Source: JAJDYQ01 sp963662865 (GTDB lineage Bacteria; Pseudomonadota; Gammaproteobacteria; JAJDYQ01). From it: a stretch of DNA of 64,000 bases. The stretch's first letter is position 1, and every line of letters begins with the position of its first letter. The stretch is taken from positions 310,001 through 374,000 of the forward strand of contig OY759969.1 in NCBI GenBank assembly GCA_963662865.1, written 5' to 3'. Below are positions 9,281 through 19,191 of this stretch, piece after piece. Both the position numbers and the translations under genes were made by a program. The notes below the pieces were generated by a model. It saw nothing but the letters and a program-made list of their open reading frames with translations, was not told the origin of the DNA and ran no database searches.

Positions 9281-9350
9281 CGCTCCGATAGAAGAAATAT
9301 TTTCTTCTGGAAACGGTCCCGGTTGTGCCATCACAGATGAAACAGATAAT

Positions 9351-10094
9351 CTATGAATGCCGGACATATCGCTCGGCCTGTTTCAGATCTTCAGGAGTAT
9401 CAATTCCCATTTCGACGCCTGGCCTTGTAATACCGACCTTGATCTTTTCACCGTTCCACAATACGCGTAGCTGTTCCAGCGCCTCAATGGTTTCCAGTTC
9501 ACAGGCAGGCATTTCAGCGTATCTTCCGAGAAAACTGGCCTTATAGGCATAAAGTCCGATATGCCGGAAGTAACCCGCTTCGGCAGAAATCGGTTTATTT
9601 CTGTTCCAGGGTATCGGCGCTCGACTGAAGTACATCGCATAACCATATCTGTCGGTTACAAGTTTTACGATGTTCGGATTATCGATATCTGCTCTTTCCT
9701 TCAAAGGATGGCAGAGTGTCGCTATACTACAATTATGGTCTGACTCAAGCAGCCCAGCCACTTGATTTAAGCATTCCACCGGCATGAATGGTTCGTCGCC
9801 TTGTAAATTAACCACGACTTCTTCATCGCTCATATCATAGATAAGTGCCACTTCGGCTAATCGCTCAGAACCATTTCTATGTTGGTCGGATGTCATGCAG
9901 ACCTCTGCCCCGATTTTGTATGCTAGCGCCGCAATACGTTCATCGTCCGTTGCAATGATGATGCGCCGTGCGGAGCTGTTGCTCGCGCACTCGAATGTAC
10001 GTTGCAACATCGGTTTGCCTGCCAGATCAACTAATGGCTTGCCTGGAAAGCGAGCTGACGCATAGCGTGCGGGAATTACGATGGTGTAGCTCAA
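9351..10094 (-). CDS. kdsB: KdsB, 3-deoxy-manno-octulosonate cytidylyltransferase
   Basis: The enzyme activates KDO with CTP to CMP-KDO for the inner core of lipopolysaccharide, in the cytoplasm. The N-terminal nucleotide-binding motif IPARYASARFPGKPL, the NLQGDEP motif and a later FSRAPIPWNR motif are all present. I chose the TTG at 10094, giving SYTIVIPAR and 247 residues. It has an AAGGA ribosome site at the right distance and gives the usual family length. A longer open frame to 10169 would overlap lpxK. It is the last gene of the minus-strand run comEC-exbB-exbD-msbA-lpxK-kdsB. Confidence 0.95.
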   Translation of the reverse strand: MSYTIVIPARYASARFPGKPLVDLAGKPMLQRTFECASNSSARRIIIATDDERIAALAYKIGAEVCMTSDQHRNGSERLAEVALIYDMSDEEVVVNLQGDEPFMPVECLNQVAGLLESDHNCSIATLCHPLKERADIDNPNIVKLVTDRYGYAMYFSRAPIPWNRNKPISAEAGYFRHIGLYAYKASFLGRYAEMPACELETIEALEQLRVLWNGEKIKVGITRPGVEMGIDTPEDLKQAERYVRHS

Positions 10095-10110
10095 TTTATC
10101 ATTCCTTTTT

Positions 10111-11097
10111 TTAACTTTCCCCGGCTTTTTCCAGTAGCATGAGAAAACGCCGACTGAAGGTATTTGCAAGCGTCACATTTATCGGAACATACCAGAAAAA
10201 TTTATTTGCGAAGCGCATACATTTCACGGCATCTTTCTCTGTCATCATAACGATGCCTCTGTCCTCGAATTCCAAATCCTGACGGCAATATTGATAATGA
10301 TCTGGAAATTCATGTTCTATCACATCGATCTGGTATTTTCTCAGCCCGTTAAAAAAACGATCCGGGTAGCCTATCCCTGCAATAGCGTGAATCTTTCGAT
10401 TGGCAAATTCCGATAAGATTCTGGTTTCGCCTGTCTGCATATTAACCGCGAGACGATTGCTGACGGACATTGAGTATTCACGATGCTCACTCTGCCCATT
10501 TACCACGATCATATCAACTTCGTCCAGGCGAGATGCCCTTTCTCTCAAGGGGCCGGCCGGCAAACATCGACCATTGCCAAACCGGCGTTTACCATTCACG
10601 ACCGCAATTTCAATATCCCTGTGCATGGCATAATGCTGTAAACCGTCATCCGAGATAATTACATCAATGTCGTTGTGTTCAATCAAACTTTGAATAGCCG
10701 TAACCCGGTCAGGGCCAACTGCCATGGGACAGGCCGTCCGTGAGACCAGCATAACGGCTTCATCGCCGACAACGATATGGTCACTATCCGTTCTTACCTG
10801 CTGGGGCCACTGCGCGGCCTTACCTCTATAGCCTCGACTAACCAGACCAGGTTTATATCCGTTTTCTCTGAGAAAATTTACTGCCCAGATAACAAGAGGT
10901 GTCTTTCCACTTCCTCCTGCAGTGATATTACCAATCACGATAACCGGAATCGAAAATGTTCGTGAAGGAAGTACTTTTATTCTATAAAGAAATCGGCGGA
11001 TAAGTACCAGCAGGCAAAACATCCAGGACAAGGGTATCAGAAAATAGTACTTAACCCCTCGCTTTCCGTCATACCAGTACTCAGGTGTTTTACGCAC
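10111..11097 (-). CDS. lpxK: LpxK, tetraacyldisaccharide 4'-kinase
   Basis: LpxK phosphorylates the 4' position of the lipid A disaccharide at the inner face of the cytoplasmic membrane. The 328-residue product has an N-terminal membrane-associated helix (residues about 17-37). A Walker A-type motif NITAGGSGKTP follows, then LVSRGYRG and an ISDDGLQHY motif typical of the family. It lies 5 bases after msbA and 16 bases before kdsB, so the three are very probably co-transcribed. Confidence 0.95.
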   Translation of the reverse strand: MRKTPEYWYDGKRGVKYYFLIPLSWMFCLLVLIRRFLYRIKVLPSRTFSIPVIVIGNITAGGSGKTPLVIWAVNFLRENGYKPGLVSRGYRGKAAQWPQQVRTDSDHIVVGDEAVMLVSRTACPMAVGPDRVTAIQSLIEHNDIDVIISDDGLQHYAMHRDIEIAVVNGKRRFGNGRCLPAGPLRERASRLDEVDMIVVNGQSEHREYSMSVSNRLAVNMQTGETRILSEFANRKIHAIAGIGYPDRFFNGLRKYQIDVIEHEFPDHYQYCRQDLEFEDRGIVMMTEKDAVKCMRFANKFFWYVPINVTLANTFSRRFLMLLEKAGES

Positions 11098-11102
11098 GGT
11101 CC

Positions 11103-12857
11103 TTATGAAAACTGCATACGATAGAGAGTTTTATATGCTCCATTCGCAGCCAAAAGCTCATCATGTCTTCCGGATTCCACGATCTCACCTTCATTCATAA
11201 CAAAAATCACATCGGCCATTTCAACTGTGGAGAGACGATGAGCGATGACCAGGGTGGTACGGCCCTGCATGAGCATCTCCAGACCAATCTGAATATGTTT
11301 TTCAGATTCAGAATCCAGCGCTGACGTTGCCTCATCAAGAATCAGTATCGGTGCATCTTTTAACAATGCGCGTGCTATCGCCAATCGTTGACGCTGACCT
11401 CCTGACAGCAGTACGCCATCTTCACCTACCTGAGTATCAAGGCCCTGCGGCAGCCTTTCAATAAATTCCCAGGCATGTGCCCGTCTGGCCACATCAATTA
11501 CTGTTTCGTTATCGATCTCTTCTAATTGTCCATAGGCTATATTGTTCTTAATGCTGTCGTTAAACAGTGTGACGTTCTGGCCGACATAGGCGATTTGCTC
11601 ACGTAATGATCGATGTTGTATATCCTTGATATCAATCCCATCCAGCATAATCTGACCACTGGTTGTTTCATAAAATCTTGGCAGTAAATTAACCAGTGTC
11701 GTTTTCCCGCTGCCTGATTTGCCGACAAAAGCAGCCATGTTCCCCGGCTTAATCTCCAGAGAGATGCCTTTAAGCACATCGTATTTATCATCTGCATATC
11801 GGAATCGAATATCTTTATACTCAATATATCCTTTCGATTGCTTCAATATTTCTTTACCAGTATCCGGTTCCGTTGCCTCACCCAGAAAGCCAAAAATGGT
11901 CTGGCCTGCTGCAATACCTCTTTGCAGAACCGAATTCACGGCCGTGAGGCGTTTAACTGAAGGTAACAGAACCGACATGGCAATCACATAAGCTGCAAAA
12001 TCTCCCGGTGTTATCGCCTCCGGCAGATATCCGGATACGACAATAAAAATCGCTCCGGACAGCACCAGGGCAATCACCAGTTGAATCAACGGTACATTAA
12101 GTTCCTCGGCTGCAACCAGCTTCATGCTCTGAATGCGATTGTACTCCACTGCTTTTCGATACTGGTTTTTTTCATGCTGTTGCCCACCGAATGCTTTTAC
12201 CACCAGATGACTGGTGATTGCTTCCTCCGCAACGTGGGTGACTCTACCCATGGAATTTTGAATGTTTCTGCTGATTCGGCGAAGTCTTTTACTGATAACC
12301 AGAACCATTAGCGCAACCAGCGGTGCAATGATGAGAAAACCCAGTGACAAATAGATACTCAGGTAAAGCATCAGTGAAACCTGGAATATCACCTTAATGC
12401 TGTCGGACACCAGGACTGTAACCGCCTTGGTTGCGGCACCAGCGACCTGTTCGGTGTTATAGGTCAGGCGGGATAACAGTTCGCCTGTGGATGAATGATC
12501 GTAAAAGCGGCTCGGCAACATTACGAGATGGTTAAACATATCTCGTCGTATTGTAGCGACGACGCGACGCCCGACCCATGAAATGCAATAGGCTGAGAGA
12601 TAGCTGGTGATACCACGAAGAAAAAAAATGCCGATAATGGCCAGCGAAAAGAATAGCGCCAACTCAGGGTTCGGTTCAACAAACCCGTCGTCCATAAGAG
12701 GTTTCATCAGATAAGCAAAACTCACATCGGCCAGGCCATTTGCCACCATGGCGAGAATTCCTAGCAGGAATATTTTCCAATGAGGATACGCAAGTCGCAG
12801 CAAGCGCCGGTAGATGCTTACACCGCTCACTTTACTGTCCTTCTTATTCCGGTTCAT
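11103..12857 (-). CDS. msbA: MsbA, lipid A export ABC transporter
   Basis: This is a half-transporter that flips lipid A-core across the inner membrane and works as a homodimer. It has 584 residues: six predicted membrane helices in the first ~320, then a nucleotide-binding domain. That domain shows Walker A GKSGSGKTTLVNLL, signature LSGGQRQRLAIARAL and Walker B ILILDEATSALD followed by an H-loop region AHRLST. The length is normal. It lies between exbD and lpxK. Confidence 0.95.
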   Translation of the reverse strand: MNRNKKDSKVSGVSIYRRLLRLAYPHWKIFLLGILAMVANGLADVSFAYLMKPLMDDGFVEPNPELALFFSLAIIGIFFLRGITSYLSAYCISWVGRRVVATIRRDMFNHLVMLPSRFYDHSSTGELLSRLTYNTEQVAGAATKAVTVLVSDSIKVIFQVSLMLYLSIYLSLGFLIIAPLVALMVLVISKRLRRISRNIQNSMGRVTHVAEEAITSHLVVKAFGGQQHEKNQYRKAVEYNRIQSMKLVAAEELNVPLIQLVIALVLSGAIFIVVSGYLPEAITPGDFAAYVIAMSVLLPSVKRLTAVNSVLQRGIAAGQTIFGFLGEATEPDTGKEILKQSKGYIEYKDIRFRYADDKYDVLKGISLEIKPGNMAAFVGKSGSGKTTLVNLLPRFYETTSGQIMLDGIDIKDIQHRSLREQIAYVGQNVTLFNDSIKNNIAYGQLEEIDNETVIDVARRAHAWEFIERLPQGLDTQVGEDGVLLSGGQRQRLAIARALLKDAPILILDEATSALDSESEKHIQIGLEMLMQGRTTLVIAHRLSTVEMADVIFVMNEGEIVESGRHDELLAANGAYKTLYRMQFS

Positions 12858-12869
12858 CGAACAGGGCTG

Positions 12870-13292
12870 CTACTTTTCTGGTGTCGTTTGAACAGTCGGC
12901 ATTGATAAACGGCTAAATCCAAGTTGTCCGGCAATGTCCATGACCGTTATCATGGATTGCCAGCTAGCTCCCTGGTCGCCACGTATCGTAAAAGGCAGGT
13001 TACGGTTACTTCCTGCATGTCGGATAATTGCGGCCTTTAAGGCATCAGGGCTACTGTTCAATACCCTGGTGCGGTTAATAAAGTATTCACCGTTTGCATT
13101 GACTGCAACCTCGATGGTTTCTTCTTGCACGGTTTGTTCACTACTACTTGCCCTGGGCAAATCAATTTTCACGGCCGACTCTTTTTCAAAGGTCGTGGAA
13201 ACCATAAAGAAAATCAACATCAGGAACACCACGTCAATCAGTGGCGTCAGATTAATGTCGGGCTCCTCCTGTTTTTTTGATCGCAGATTCAC
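12870..13292 (-). CDS. exbD: ExbD/TolR family proton-channel subunit
   Basis: A 140-residue protein with one N-terminal membrane segment (PLIDVVFLMLIFFMVSTTF) preceded by the family's conserved DINLTPLIDV. The aspartate in that segment is the proton-conducting residue in the family. A periplasmic domain follows. It overlaps exbB by 4 bases. Its position directly before msbA is a known arrangement in gammaproteobacteria. The partner (TonB or another envelope protein) cannot be told from this window. Confidence 0.9.
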   Translation of the reverse strand: MNLRSKKQEEPDINLTPLIDVVFLMLIFFMVSTTFEKESAVKIDLPRASSSEQTVQEETIEVAVNANGEYFINRTRVLNSSPDALKAAIIRHAGSNRNLPFTIRGDQGASWQSMITVMDIAGQLGFSRLSMPTVQTTPEK

Positions 13293-13936
13293 CGGATTTG
13301 CCTATTCGTGTTACGTATTTGCGTATCTTCTTCACGCTCTCCATGAATGACTTCGACCAGTTTGAGTGCTTCTTCCTCCATACGAACAACGTACTCTTCG
13401 ACAGCTCCGCGAAAATAGCGGTAAAACATCAGCGATGGAATGGCAACCGTCAAGCCGGCGGCGGTAGTAATCAATGCCTCAGATATACCGCCCGCCAGCA
13501 GGCTGGCATCCCCGACGCCAGCGGTTGTTATTGTGCTGAACACCTTGATCATTCCGATCACGGTACCAAGTAAACCCAGTAAAGGGCTAATCGACGCAAT
13601 AGTGCCGAGTGTATTAAGAAAGCGTTCAAGTTCATGGACGACATGTCTGCCGGTTTCCTCGATTGCCTCTTTCATGATTTCACGATCATGCTGCAGATTG
13701 ACCAATCCTGCGGCAAGTACGCGCCCGAGTGAGGAACCTTGTTTCAGCCGCGCCAATGCTCCCTCATCGAAAGACTTGTCCTTGAAGCTAACCCATACGT
13801 CGGCTACCAGATTTGGCGGGATAACGCGCTTTTTCTGCAGGCTCCAGAAGCGCTCCGCAATAATGGCAAACGCCACAATGGAACACAAAATAATGGGAAG
13901 CATAACCCAACCACCGGCCTTGACTATTTCAAACAC
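13289..13936 (-). CDS. exbB: ExbB/TolQ/MotA family proton-channel protein
   Basis: A 215-residue inner-membrane protein. One membrane segment lies near the N-terminus (WVMLPIILCSIVAFAIIAE). Two more lie at about residues 110-190, with the family motif LGTIASISPLLGLLGTVIGM and the GGISEALITTAAGLTVAIP segment. It forms the pentameric channel that houses ExbD and turns proton flow into mechanical work. It is translationally coupled to exbD by a 4-base overlap. Confidence 0.9.
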   Translation of the reverse strand: MFEIVKAGGWVMLPIILCSIVAFAIIAERFWSLQKKRVIPPNLVADVWVSFKDKSFDEGALARLKQGSSLGRVLAAGLVNLQHDREIMKEAIEETGRHVVHELERFLNTLGTIASISPLLGLLGTVIGMIKVFSTITTAGVGDASLLAGGISEALITTAAGLTVAIPSLMFYRYFRGAVEEYVVRMEEEALKLVEVIHGEREEDTQIRNTNRQIR

Positions 13937-13990
13937 ACTGCCCCCTTGATTTTGAAGCTGGCGCTTTCTGAAGTAAGGCTGAATGATACT

Positions 13991-16324
13991 TTATTTATCG
14001 TTGGCTGGCACGCGATGCCAGAACCTTTGCCTGTCTCGACGATATTCATAGGGCACGTCCATTTCACCATCATCATAAAAGATAAAACGAACCATACCGG
14101 ATTCATCATTTCGTAATTGCCGCGTTGACAGTTCTCGGTAACGCCACATGACCTTTTCTCGGGGAAACCCAAAGCGATTTCTGTAGCCCATCGAATAAAC
14201 CACATATTCGGGTCGGACATTATTCAACCAGATCTGGGTCGAAGAAGTTGCGCTACCATGGTGCGGAGCCGATATCACATCGGCCTTCAAGCGGTCACCA
14301 TATACGGCGACCATTTCATGCTCAGCCCGGGCTTCAATGTCCCCGGTCAATATGATCGTTCTTCCTTTATTTCGAATGCGTAAAACACAGGAGCGGTTAT
14401 TTTCACTCAACCCCAGGCTATTTTTCGCCATGGCTAGCGGATAAAGAATATCAAAATCCACACCGTCCCAATGCCATCTCTGACCGGTCTGGCATACCTG
14501 CGAATATGGATGCTGGTTCTTGAATTCAGAACCCGGCATGACAGTTAATGAGTCCGTCATAACCTCGCTGGCCACTGCCTTGTAGCCGCCCACATGGTCT
14601 TTATCGTCATGGCTGAGTATGACACGGTTAATATGCGTGATGCCCTCATGCCAGAGATAAGGCAATATAACTCTGCGCCCAATGTCAAAGTGATCTCCTG
14701 AACGAAAACCCGCGTCATACAGTAATACGTGCTTGTGTGTACGAACCACCACGGACAACCCCTGACCAACGTCAAGGAAGTCAATCTGTAGCTCTCCCTC
14801 ACCCAAAGAATTTTCAATAAGGATTGACCAGGGGATGAAAAACAATAATCCCACCATGGCGAAATTACGTTTCCGGAATTTATAAAGGATGACAAACCCG
14901 GGTAATGCTGCAATCAGATTATATGAAACCGGCGCGGGAAGATGTATCACTGCATATTCAGTTCCGGCCAGTAATTCTATAAACTTCCAGAGTAGTGACA
15001 TCGAAAACTCAACTGCATCGGACACATAACCGGCCAGCCCATGAAAAGGGAACTGGATAATCACCAACAATACCAACATGGGTACGATAAGTACCCCCAC
15101 CCATGGCACCGCAAACAGATTAACCAATGGCGCTATCAGGGAAAACTGATGAAAAAAAATGAGGGTTAGCGGCATTAATCCGATAGCCAGGGCTATTTGC
15201 AAATAGGCCAATCGCCTGATTCTGCCGGCTAATCTTTCTTTAACTTTGTCTGTCAGTACAAAATAAATAATGGCAACTGCAGCATACGATAGCCAGAACC
15301 CGGCATTTAATATGGATAAAGGATCAATCAATAATACAGCCAGCAGGGCAACCAGTAAGACGGTCAGGGGAGATACTGCCCTTCTTAGTAGCAGGCTGAG
15401 AACAACGACAGTGAGCATGATAAGCGCACGTTGCGTCGGGATGGAAAAGCCCGCCAGCGCCGCATAGGCTATCGCCGCCAGCAAGCCGCTTATCATGGCA
15501 ACATCCTGCGCCGGTCGGTATAGACAAAACCGTGGGCGACAGCACCAGATCCGCTTCCCTATCCAGTAGAACAATGCAAAGATCAAACCAATATGCAGGC
15601 CAGAAATCGCCATTAAATGGGTGGTTCCGGTCCGTTGCAGCGCCTGCCATTGCGGCTGTGAGATATATTGCCTGTCACCGGTTACCAGCGCGATCAGCAG
15701 CCCGGATACATCTTCCGACTGAAGCAGCAACAGCAATCGCTCCGAAAGCAACTGACGCAAATAATTCAGAGTTACCCGTTGCTCCAGCAACATGGCCTGG
15801 TCCGCATGACGCACGTACCCGGCAGCCGCTATGCCGCGCTCAAAAAGCCATCCTTCATAGTCAAAGCCGCCCGGATTGGAAAAGCCATGAGGACGCTTCA
15901 GTTTGATCGCCATGCGCCAGACCTGACCTGCGGACAATGACGACTTCGGTGAGTACCAGTTCAATCTGACATTTGCCTTCCAGTCAGACCCGTAAACATC
16001 CAGAATCTGGAAATCAAATCGGCTGCGTTTTTTCTGATTTTCCGGAATTGACCTGATTACCCCGGTCACGTTTATAGTCTGACTTTCCAGTTCGACGGGT
16101 AACGCTTGCGGTGAAAACCACTGAACGCAGGTTATGAGCCAGATAGAGCCAAGAGCCGCCGCCAGCAATATCCTTATAAAAAGCCGATGGCACCGATACC
16201 CGAGAAACAGCAACACAGGCAACAGTAACGGCAGCCAGTTGCTCTGCGGTAAATGTGGCAGGTAAGTGGTTAAAAATATGCCTGCGGAAAAGGCTGGAAT
16301 CACTTTATGCATATCTATGGGCAT
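13991..16324 (-). CDS. comEC: ComEC/Rec2, DNA uptake channel
   Basis: A 777-residue inner-membrane protein for passage of single-stranded DNA in natural transformation. An N-terminal DUF4131-like region comes first. The competence membrane domain follows with many helices (HLMAISGLHIGLIFALFYW is the diagnostic motif). A C-terminal metallo-beta-lactamase-like domain then shows LDVGQGLSVVV, LSHDDKDHVGG and SAPHHGSATSS. The length is typical of full-length proteins. The start at 16324 gives MPIDMHKVIP; the second ATG, three codons on, is also possible. Other competence genes are not in the window. Confidence 0.93.
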   Translation of the reverse strand: MPIDMHKVIPAFSAGIFLTTYLPHLPQSNWLPLLLPVLLFLGYRCHRLFIRILLAAALGSIWLITCVQWFSPQALPVELESQTINVTGVIRSIPENQKKRSRFDFQILDVYGSDWKANVRLNWYSPKSSLSAGQVWRMAIKLKRPHGFSNPGGFDYEGWLFERGIAAAGYVRHADQAMLLEQRVTLNYLRQLLSERLLLLLQSEDVSGLLIALVTGDRQYISQPQWQALQRTGTTHLMAISGLHIGLIFALFYWIGKRIWCCRPRFCLYRPAQDVAMISGLLAAIAYAALAGFSIPTQRALIMLTVVVLSLLLRRAVSPLTVLLVALLAVLLIDPLSILNAGFWLSYAAVAIIYFVLTDKVKERLAGRIRRLAYLQIALAIGLMPLTLIFFHQFSLIAPLVNLFAVPWVGVLIVPMLVLLVIIQFPFHGLAGYVSDAVEFSMSLLWKFIELLAGTEYAVIHLPAPVSYNLIAALPGFVILYKFRKRNFAMVGLLFFIPWSILIENSLGEGELQIDFLDVGQGLSVVVRTHKHVLLYDAGFRSGDHFDIGRRVILPYLWHEGITHINRVILSHDDKDHVGGYKAVASEVMTDSLTVMPGSEFKNQHPYSQVCQTGQRWHWDGVDFDILYPLAMAKNSLGLSENNRSCVLRIRNKGRTIILTGDIEARAEHEMVAVYGDRLKADVISAPHHGSATSSTQIWLNNVRPEYVVYSMGYRNRFGFPREKVMWRYRELSTRQLRNDESGMVRFIFYDDGEMDVPYEYRRDRQRFWHRVPANDK

Positions 16325-16392
16325 AAAGCCGACATGGGGATCGTTGATTATGAGAGAATCGTGATTTTAGCCCAACTGCATAAAATTACGGT

Positions 16393-16938
16393 ATGCGCTT
16401 AAAGGTACTCGCCTGGCTTGTCGTTAAATATACCGAAATGCGTGAACACCGCTCCCTACGCATATTTGGCCGGTTATTGGATGACCCCTATCTGTTTCAT
16501 CTGAATAAGCGCTCTGTGTCCGGCGCATTTGCCGTGGGGTTCTTCAGTGCCTGGATTCCTATGCCCTTTCAGATGCTGATTGCCGCCACCATCGCGATCC
16601 CTGTCCGTGTTAACTTGCCGCTTTCCGTCATCCTGGTATGGGTCACAAACCCTGTCACCATGCCGCCAATGTTCTACTCCGCCTATATTGTCGGTACATG
16701 GTTTACCGGTGATGCCGTGAGACAGTTTGAGTTTGAACCGAGTTACAAATGGTTCATACAGGAATTGCAAACCATTGGAGAACCTTTTTTGCTCGGCTGC
16801 CTGATGTTGGCGATTGTCAGCTCAGTTACCGGTTTCTTTGCGATAAAACTACTGTGGAACGAGCGGCTTGTGCGTATGTTGCATATCAGATCAAAAAGAC
16901 ATCGACGCAAACAACATAGTGGTGATCCGTCTTCCTGA
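16393..16938 (+). CDS. DUF2062 membrane protein
   Basis: A 181-residue protein with a DUF2062 domain: PYLFHLNKRSVSGAFAVGFF, then PMPFQMLIAA and a WVTNPVTMPPMFYSAYIVGT motif, with two or three membrane helices. The C-terminus is strongly basic (RSKRHRRKQ). Its biochemical role is unknown. It is divergent from comEC and ends one base before lolD, which runs the other way. Confidence 0.85.
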   Translation: MRLKVLAWLVVKYTEMREHRSLRIFGRLLDDPYLFHLNKRSVSGAFAVGFFSAWIPMPFQMLIAATIAIPVRVNLPLSVILVWVTNPVTMPPMFYSAYIVGTWFTGDAVRQFEFEPSYKWFIQELQTIGEPFLLGCLMLAIVSSVTGFFAIKLLWNERLVRMLHIRSKRHRRKQHSGDPSS

Positions 16939-16939
16939 C

Positions 16940-17626
16940 TTAATTCAGATCGACTAACGACCCGTTGCGTAAACGTACAACCCTGTCCATACGCGAGGCC
17001 ATGTTTTCATCATGGGTAGCCATCAGCAAGCTGATACCAAACTCCTGATTCAACTCCAGAAACAGTTCATAAGCCTCGTCCGCCGTCTTGCTATCCAGAT
17101 TGCCTGTCGGTTCATCGGCCAGTATACATGACGGTAAAGTTACCAGGGCGCGTGCAATTGCCGCCCGCTGACGTTCACCGCCCGACAATTCGGAAGGCTT
17201 ATGACTGATTCGGTTTGCCAATCCAACCCGGGACAACATCTGCCCGCTTTTTTCTTCCGACTGTTCTTTTGCCATACCGGCAATTCTCAAAGGCATGCTG
17301 ACGTTTTCAAGCGCTGTAAACTCGGGTAACAAGTGATGAAGCTGATAAACAAATCCCAGGCTACGATTACGCAGATAGCCCAGTTGCTGTTCATTCAACC
17401 GGGCGATATTTTGATCGCCTATCCGAACCTCTCCGTCATCCGGCTTATCCAGACCACCAAGCAAATGTAAAAAGGTGCTTTTACCTGCACCTGACACCCC
17501 GACAATTGCGATACTTTCGCTTTGATGTACGTTCAGGCTGACATTATGCAGAACATCAATGTGGCTATCGCCCTGTTGATAGCTCTTGCTTAGCCCGAGA
17601 CATGACAACACGGCTGAATTATTCAT
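16940..17626 (-). CDS. lolD: LolD, ATPase of the lipoprotein-releasing complex
   Basis: This cytoplasmic ATPase powers LolCDE, which extracts outer-membrane lipoproteins from the inner membrane and hands them to LolA. The 228 residues contain Walker A GVSGAGKSTFLHLLGGLD, a Q-loop with the Lol-specific LGFVYQLHHLLPEFTA, signature LSGGERQRAAIARAL and LADEPTGNLD. It overlaps the permease gene by 8 bases. Confidence 0.95.
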   Translation of the reverse strand: MNNSAVLSCLGLSKSYQQGDSHIDVLHNVSLNVHQSESIAIVGVSGAGKSTFLHLLGGLDKPDDGEVRIGDQNIARLNEQQLGYLRNRSLGFVYQLHHLLPEFTALENVSMPLRIAGMAKEQSEEKSGQMLSRVGLANRISHKPSELSGGERQRAAIARALVTLPSCILADEPTGNLDSKTADEAYELFLELNQEFGISLLMATHDENMASRMDRVVRLRNGSLVDLN

Positions 17627-18869
17627 AACGGAGCGCCTCTACGGGATGAGTGCGAGATGCCCTCCAGGCCGGATACAGGGTTGCCAGCACGGTTACCAGA
17701 AAACTGATCACACAAATCAATACAACATCTCCCCACAGCACCAGCGAGGGGACATCACTAATGTAATAAATGCTGGAATCGAGAAACTTGGTCTGAAACA
17801 CCTGTTCTATATACCGCACGATGGATTCCAGATGAGTCGCCAAAGTCACACCACCCGCCATACCGGCCAAGGTCCCCAGCACTCCGATCACCGTTCCTTG
17901 AACCATAAATACCCGCATGATGGACGAAGGCGACATCCCCAGCGTGCGTAGTATGGCAATATCCGATTCCTTATCCGTCACAACCATCACCAGGGTGGAG
18001 ACAATGTTAAAAGCGGCCACCACCACGATGAGTAAGAGGATGATAAACATAGCAGTCTTTTCCATTTGCACTGCCCGAAAGAAATTGGCATGACGGCGTG
18101 TCCAGTCACTGGTCCAGTAACGTCCCGCCAGTTGCTGCGAGAACTCATATCGTTTTCTGGGCGCATCAAAAAGATTTTCGATCTGGAAGCGTACCCCGCT
18201 GGCCTTACCTTTAAGACGCAATAACTTTGCCGCATCATCCATATGCATAAGAACCAGACCAGCATCGAACTCATGCAGACCGACCTCGAAGATGCCGACC
18301 AGGGTAAAACTCTTCAATCGCGGCATAACACCAACCGGAGACACATTTAACTGCGGCGAAATCACGGTCAATCTGTCACCGGGAAGCACACCCAGCGACC
18401 GGGCCAGCTCAGTACCCATGATCAAGCCAAATTCTCCGGACTTTAAATCCGATAATTTTCCGCTCGTCATCTTGTCGGCAACCGCTGATACGAAAGATTC
18501 TAATTCAGGCAGGACCCCACGAAGCAGCGCGGCATTTACATTGCCGACATGACTCAGCATGATTTCTCCACGTACATACGGGGCGCTGCCGGTGATGCTC
18601 GAATCACCGGAAAATGTATCCACTATTGACTCCCAATCATCAACACCACCACCGTTAATACCCGATACAGTGACATGTGATGTCATCACCAGGATACGGT
18701 CACGCAACTCTTGTTGAAAGCCATTCATGACGGATAAAACGGTTATCAGCAAAACAATCGCCAGCGCTATGCCCAGCATGGATATCAGGGAGATAAAGGA
18801 GATGAAATGATTACGTCTCTTGGCACGCAGATAGCGCAGACCAATCAGGAGTTCAATTGCAGGATTCAT
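17619..18869 (-). CDS. lolC: LolC/LolE lipoprotein-releasing permease
   Basis: A 416-residue permease of the MacB/FtsX type. One helix sits near the N-terminus (FISLISMLGIALAIVLLITV), followed by a large periplasmic domain of about 230 residues. Three helices close the protein (MFIILLLIVVVAAFNIVSTL and two more). Only one permease gene precedes lolD here. The complex may therefore use a single LolF-like permease or a second gene elsewhere. C versus E cannot be settled from sequence alone. Confidence 0.9.
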   Translation of the reverse strand: MNPAIELLIGLRYLRAKRRNHFISFISLISMLGIALAIVLLITVLSVMNGFQQELRDRILVMTSHVTVSGINGGGVDDWESIVDTFSGDSSITGSAPYVRGEIMLSHVGNVNAALLRGVLPELESFVSAVADKMTSGKLSDLKSGEFGLIMGTELARSLGVLPGDRLTVISPQLNVSPVGVMPRLKSFTLVGIFEVGLHEFDAGLVLMHMDDAAKLLRLKGKASGVRFQIENLFDAPRKRYEFSQQLAGRYWTSDWTRRHANFFRAVQMEKTAMFIILLLIVVVAAFNIVSTLVMVVTDKESDIAILRTLGMSPSSIMRVFMVQGTVIGVLGTLAGMAGGVTLATHLESIVRYIEQVFQTKFLDSSIYYISDVPSLVLWGDVVLICVISFLVTVLATLYPAWRASRTHPVEALRYE

Positions 18870-19191
18870 GGATCGGCGATTAAACCATAATTCGCGCCGT
18901 CCAAGTATAACAATATGATATTGAACTAACCATTGTAATCAACGTTACATGAAACCAAACCATGGTATGCACCGGTTCAATGTCTGTAATATAAAAGTCA
19001 GGCGACCCGAGTAGGTGGTCGATAACAGTCCGTCGGGGTCTTCGGGACAATACCACTACCCAGCCGAGGGTAGTATTATCGCATCCCTTGGCTTCCGGTT
19101 TGCTGACGCAATAGCCAGCCTCTCTTCTTGGTTGGCGGACTTGGCCTGTGGATAATGGCAATCGGCAGTATGACCGGACTTTAATATGCCA
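18870..19191. other. Intergenic region with one dyad, no convincing gene
   Basis: About 320 bases between lolC and doxX. A perfect 7-bp inverted repeat, ACTACCC (19055-19061) and GGGTAGT (19068-19074), is visible. A 93-codon minus frame covers most of it but has no family likeness or ribosome site. I see no RNA gene here. Confidence 0.4.

Noticed and set aside
18880..19161. 93-codon minus-strand ORF
   Set aside because: Odd composition, no ribosome site, no family pattern.
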